Positions 62,846 through 64,000 of a stretch of 64,000 bases of DNA are shown piece after piece. Within the stretch, counting starts at the first letter, position 1; every line of letters starts with the position of its first letter. The notes beneath the pieces are model-generated. The model made no database searches. It worked only from the letters and a program-made list of their open reading frames with translations, and was not told the DNA's origin. Position numbers and translations under genes: made by a program. Source of the stretch: Novosphingobium taihuense (lineage in GTDB: Bacteria > Pseudomonadota > Alphaproteobacteria > Sphingomonadales > Sphingomonadaceae); the NCBI RefSeq assembly GCF_007830315.1, contig NZ_VLKJ01000010.1, forward strand, positions 89,416 to 153,415, written 5' to 3'.

Positions 62846-64000
62846 ATGCAATTCGAACGCATCAACCCCATGACTGGTGCTGTCGCGTCAACCGCCGAGG
62901 CGATGCAGGCATCTGACATTCCGGCGATTGCAGCCAGGGCGGGAGCTGCCTTTCCTGCCTGGGCCGGGATGGGGCCGAACGCCCGCCGCGCCGTGCTGAT
63001 GAAGGCGGCAAGCGCGCTTGAGGCGAAGGCCGATGCCTTTGTCGAGGCGATGATGGGTGAAATTGGAGCGACCAAGGGCTGGGCGCTGTTCAATCTCGGC
63101 CTTGCGGCATCGATGGTTCGAGAAGCCGCTGCGCTCACCACCCAGATTTCCGGCGAGGTCATTCCTTCCGACAAGCCGGGGTGCCTGGCCATGGCCCTGC
63201 GCGAACCGGTTGGCGTGATCCTTGGCATTGCGCCGTGGAATGCGCCGATCATCCTTGGCGTGCGTGCGATCGCCGTGCCGCTGGCCTGCGGCAATGCCGT
63301 GATCCTCAAGGCTTCCGAGCAATGCCCGCGCACCCATGCGCTGATCATCGAGGCTTTTGCCGAAGCGGGCTTCCCCGAAGGCGTGGTCAATGTCGTGACC
63401 AATGCGCCGAAGGATGCGGCTGAGGTTGTGGGCGCGCTGATCGATGCGGGCGAGGTAAGGCGGATCAATTTCACCGGCTCCACCGCTGTTGGCCGGATCA
63501 TTGCCAAGCGCGCTGCCGAGCACCTCAAGCCCTGCCTGCTCGAACTGGGCGGCAAGGCGCCGCTGATCGTGCTGGATGATGCTGATCTGGATGAGGCGGT
63601 GAAGGCAGCAGCATTTGGCGCCTTCATGAACCAGGGCCAGATCTGCATGTCGACCGAGCGGATCATCGTCGTCGATGCCGTCGCCGACGCCTTCGCCGAG
63701 AAGTTCAAGGCCAAGGTCGCGACGCTGGCCGTGGGCGACCCTCGCGAGGGGACAACGCCGCTTGGTGCCGTCGTGGACGCCAAGACTGTGGCACACTGCC
63801 AGAGCCTGATCGACGATGCCGTGGCCAAGGGCGCAAAGGTTCTGACGGGCGGCGAAACCACGCACAACGTGCTGATGCCCGCCCACGTCGTCGATGGCGT
63901 GACGCAGGACATGAAGCTGTTCCGCGATGAAAGCTTCGGCCCGGTTGTCGGCGTGATCCGGGCCCGCGATGAGGCCCATGCGATCGAACTGGCCAACGAC
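62846..64000 (+). CDS. Aldehyde dehydrogenase, vanillin/salicylaldehyde type (3' truncated)
   Basis: The first 385 codons are present and the frame is open to the window edge. Catalytic residues are in place: Asn132 (APWNAP), Glu233 (LELGGKAP) and Cys267 (GQICMSTER). The style (INPMTGAV start, MKAASALEAKADAF, ALREPVGVILGI) is that of NAD-dependent aromatic aldehyde dehydrogenases such as salicylaldehyde or vanillin dehydrogenase. The ATG at 62846 follows GAGAGGAGAG. The divergent MarR-type operator suggests induction by an aromatic compound. Confidence 0.9.
   Translation, partial: MQFERINPMTGAVASTAEAMQASDIPAIAARAGAAFPAWAGMGPNARRAVLMKAASALEAKADAFVEAMMGEIGATKGWALFNLGLAASMVREAAALTTQISGEVIPSDKPGCLAMALREPVGVILGIAPWNAPIILGVRAIAVPLACGNAVILKASEQCPRTHALIIEAFAEAGFPEGVVNVVTNAPKDAAEVVGALIDAGEVRRINFTGSTAVGRIIAKRAAEHLKPCLLELGGKAPLIVLDDADLDEAVKAAAFGAFMNQGQICMSTERIIVVDAVADAFAEKFKAKVATLAVGDPREGTTPLGAVVDAKTVAHCQSLIDDAVAKGAKVLTGGETTHNVLMPAHVVDGVTQDMKLFRDESFGPVVGVIRARDEAHAIELAND

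Noticed and set aside
62809..63996. Two long minus-strand open frames at the right edge
   Set aside because: The plus strand encodes an aldehyde dehydrogenase with catalytic Asn, Glu and Cys, open to the window end, so these are shadows.
1..64000. CRISPR arrays, prophage genes, intact insertion sequences, rRNA genes
   Set aside because: No regularly spaced repeats, phage structural genes, complete transposases or rRNA sequence were recognised on either strand.

Overview
This 64 kb window of GC-rich DNA is bacterial chromosome, most likely from an alphaproteobacterium of the order Sphingomonadales (Novosphingobium or a close relative). This is inferred from protein style and gene neighbourhoods: TonB-dependent receptors beside catabolic genes, a flavin-dependent tryptophan-halogenase homologue, a separate glnK-amtB operon with a sigma-54 promoter, MidA next to Lgt, and CCA-encoding tRNA genes. 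No species can be named from sequence reading alone.

Layout. 1-3.5 kb: 3' end of putA, a short-chain dehydrogenase, an AIM24-like protein and a frameshifted REP-associated transposase remnant. 3.5-9 kb: tRNA-Leu(GAG), a zinc-ribbon protein, then the tightly coupled ftsE-ftsX-ydcF-plsC-NRAMP run. 9-13 kb: hisC-tyrA (amino-acid biosynthesis) and glnK-amtB (nitrogen control). 13-24.6 kb: an exonuclease-like protein, a PPOX protein and an alpha/beta hydrolase in one run, then prfC, a halogenase, pheS-pheT with an aldose-epimerase homologue, an AraC regulator, and rpmI-rplT. 24.7-30 kb: metA behind a predicted SAM riboswitch, bfd and bfr (iron storage), yqgE and glnD. 30-41.8 kb: an acyl-CoA ligase, lgt-midA, petABC (cytochrome bc1), apt, a PhyH-like oxygenase, an acyl-CoA synthetase, a fumarylacetoacetase-family protein and a DUF2218 protein. 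All of this looks like core chromosome.

From tRNA-Gly(TCC) at 41.9 kb onward the content becomes a set of catabolic modules. The first is a C4-dicarboxylate module: dctB-dctD diverging from dctA, a TonB-dependent receptor, an NAD-malic enzyme and a TauE-type permease. The second is a glycoside module: a LacI regulator, a second TonB-dependent receptor, a GH3 beta-glucosidase without signal peptide and a GPH-type sugar symporter, with two near-identical operator-like palindromes between the divergent receptor and glucosidase genes. The third is a putative aldehyde or aromatic catabolic module: PanE-like reductase, thiamine-diphosphate enzyme and MarR regulator, divergent from an aldehyde dehydrogenase cut by the window end, with a clear MarR-type palindrome in the shared promoter.

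Nitrogen control is well represented: glnD encodes the enzyme that would uridylylate GlnK at Tyr51, GlnK gates AmtB, and glnK-amtB has a textbook -24/-12 promoter with two GC-N11-GC palindromes placed as NtrC enhancers. By contrast the DctD homologue has lost the GAFTGA loop needed to work with sigma-54. No intact insertion sequence, prophage, CRISPR array or rRNA was seen.
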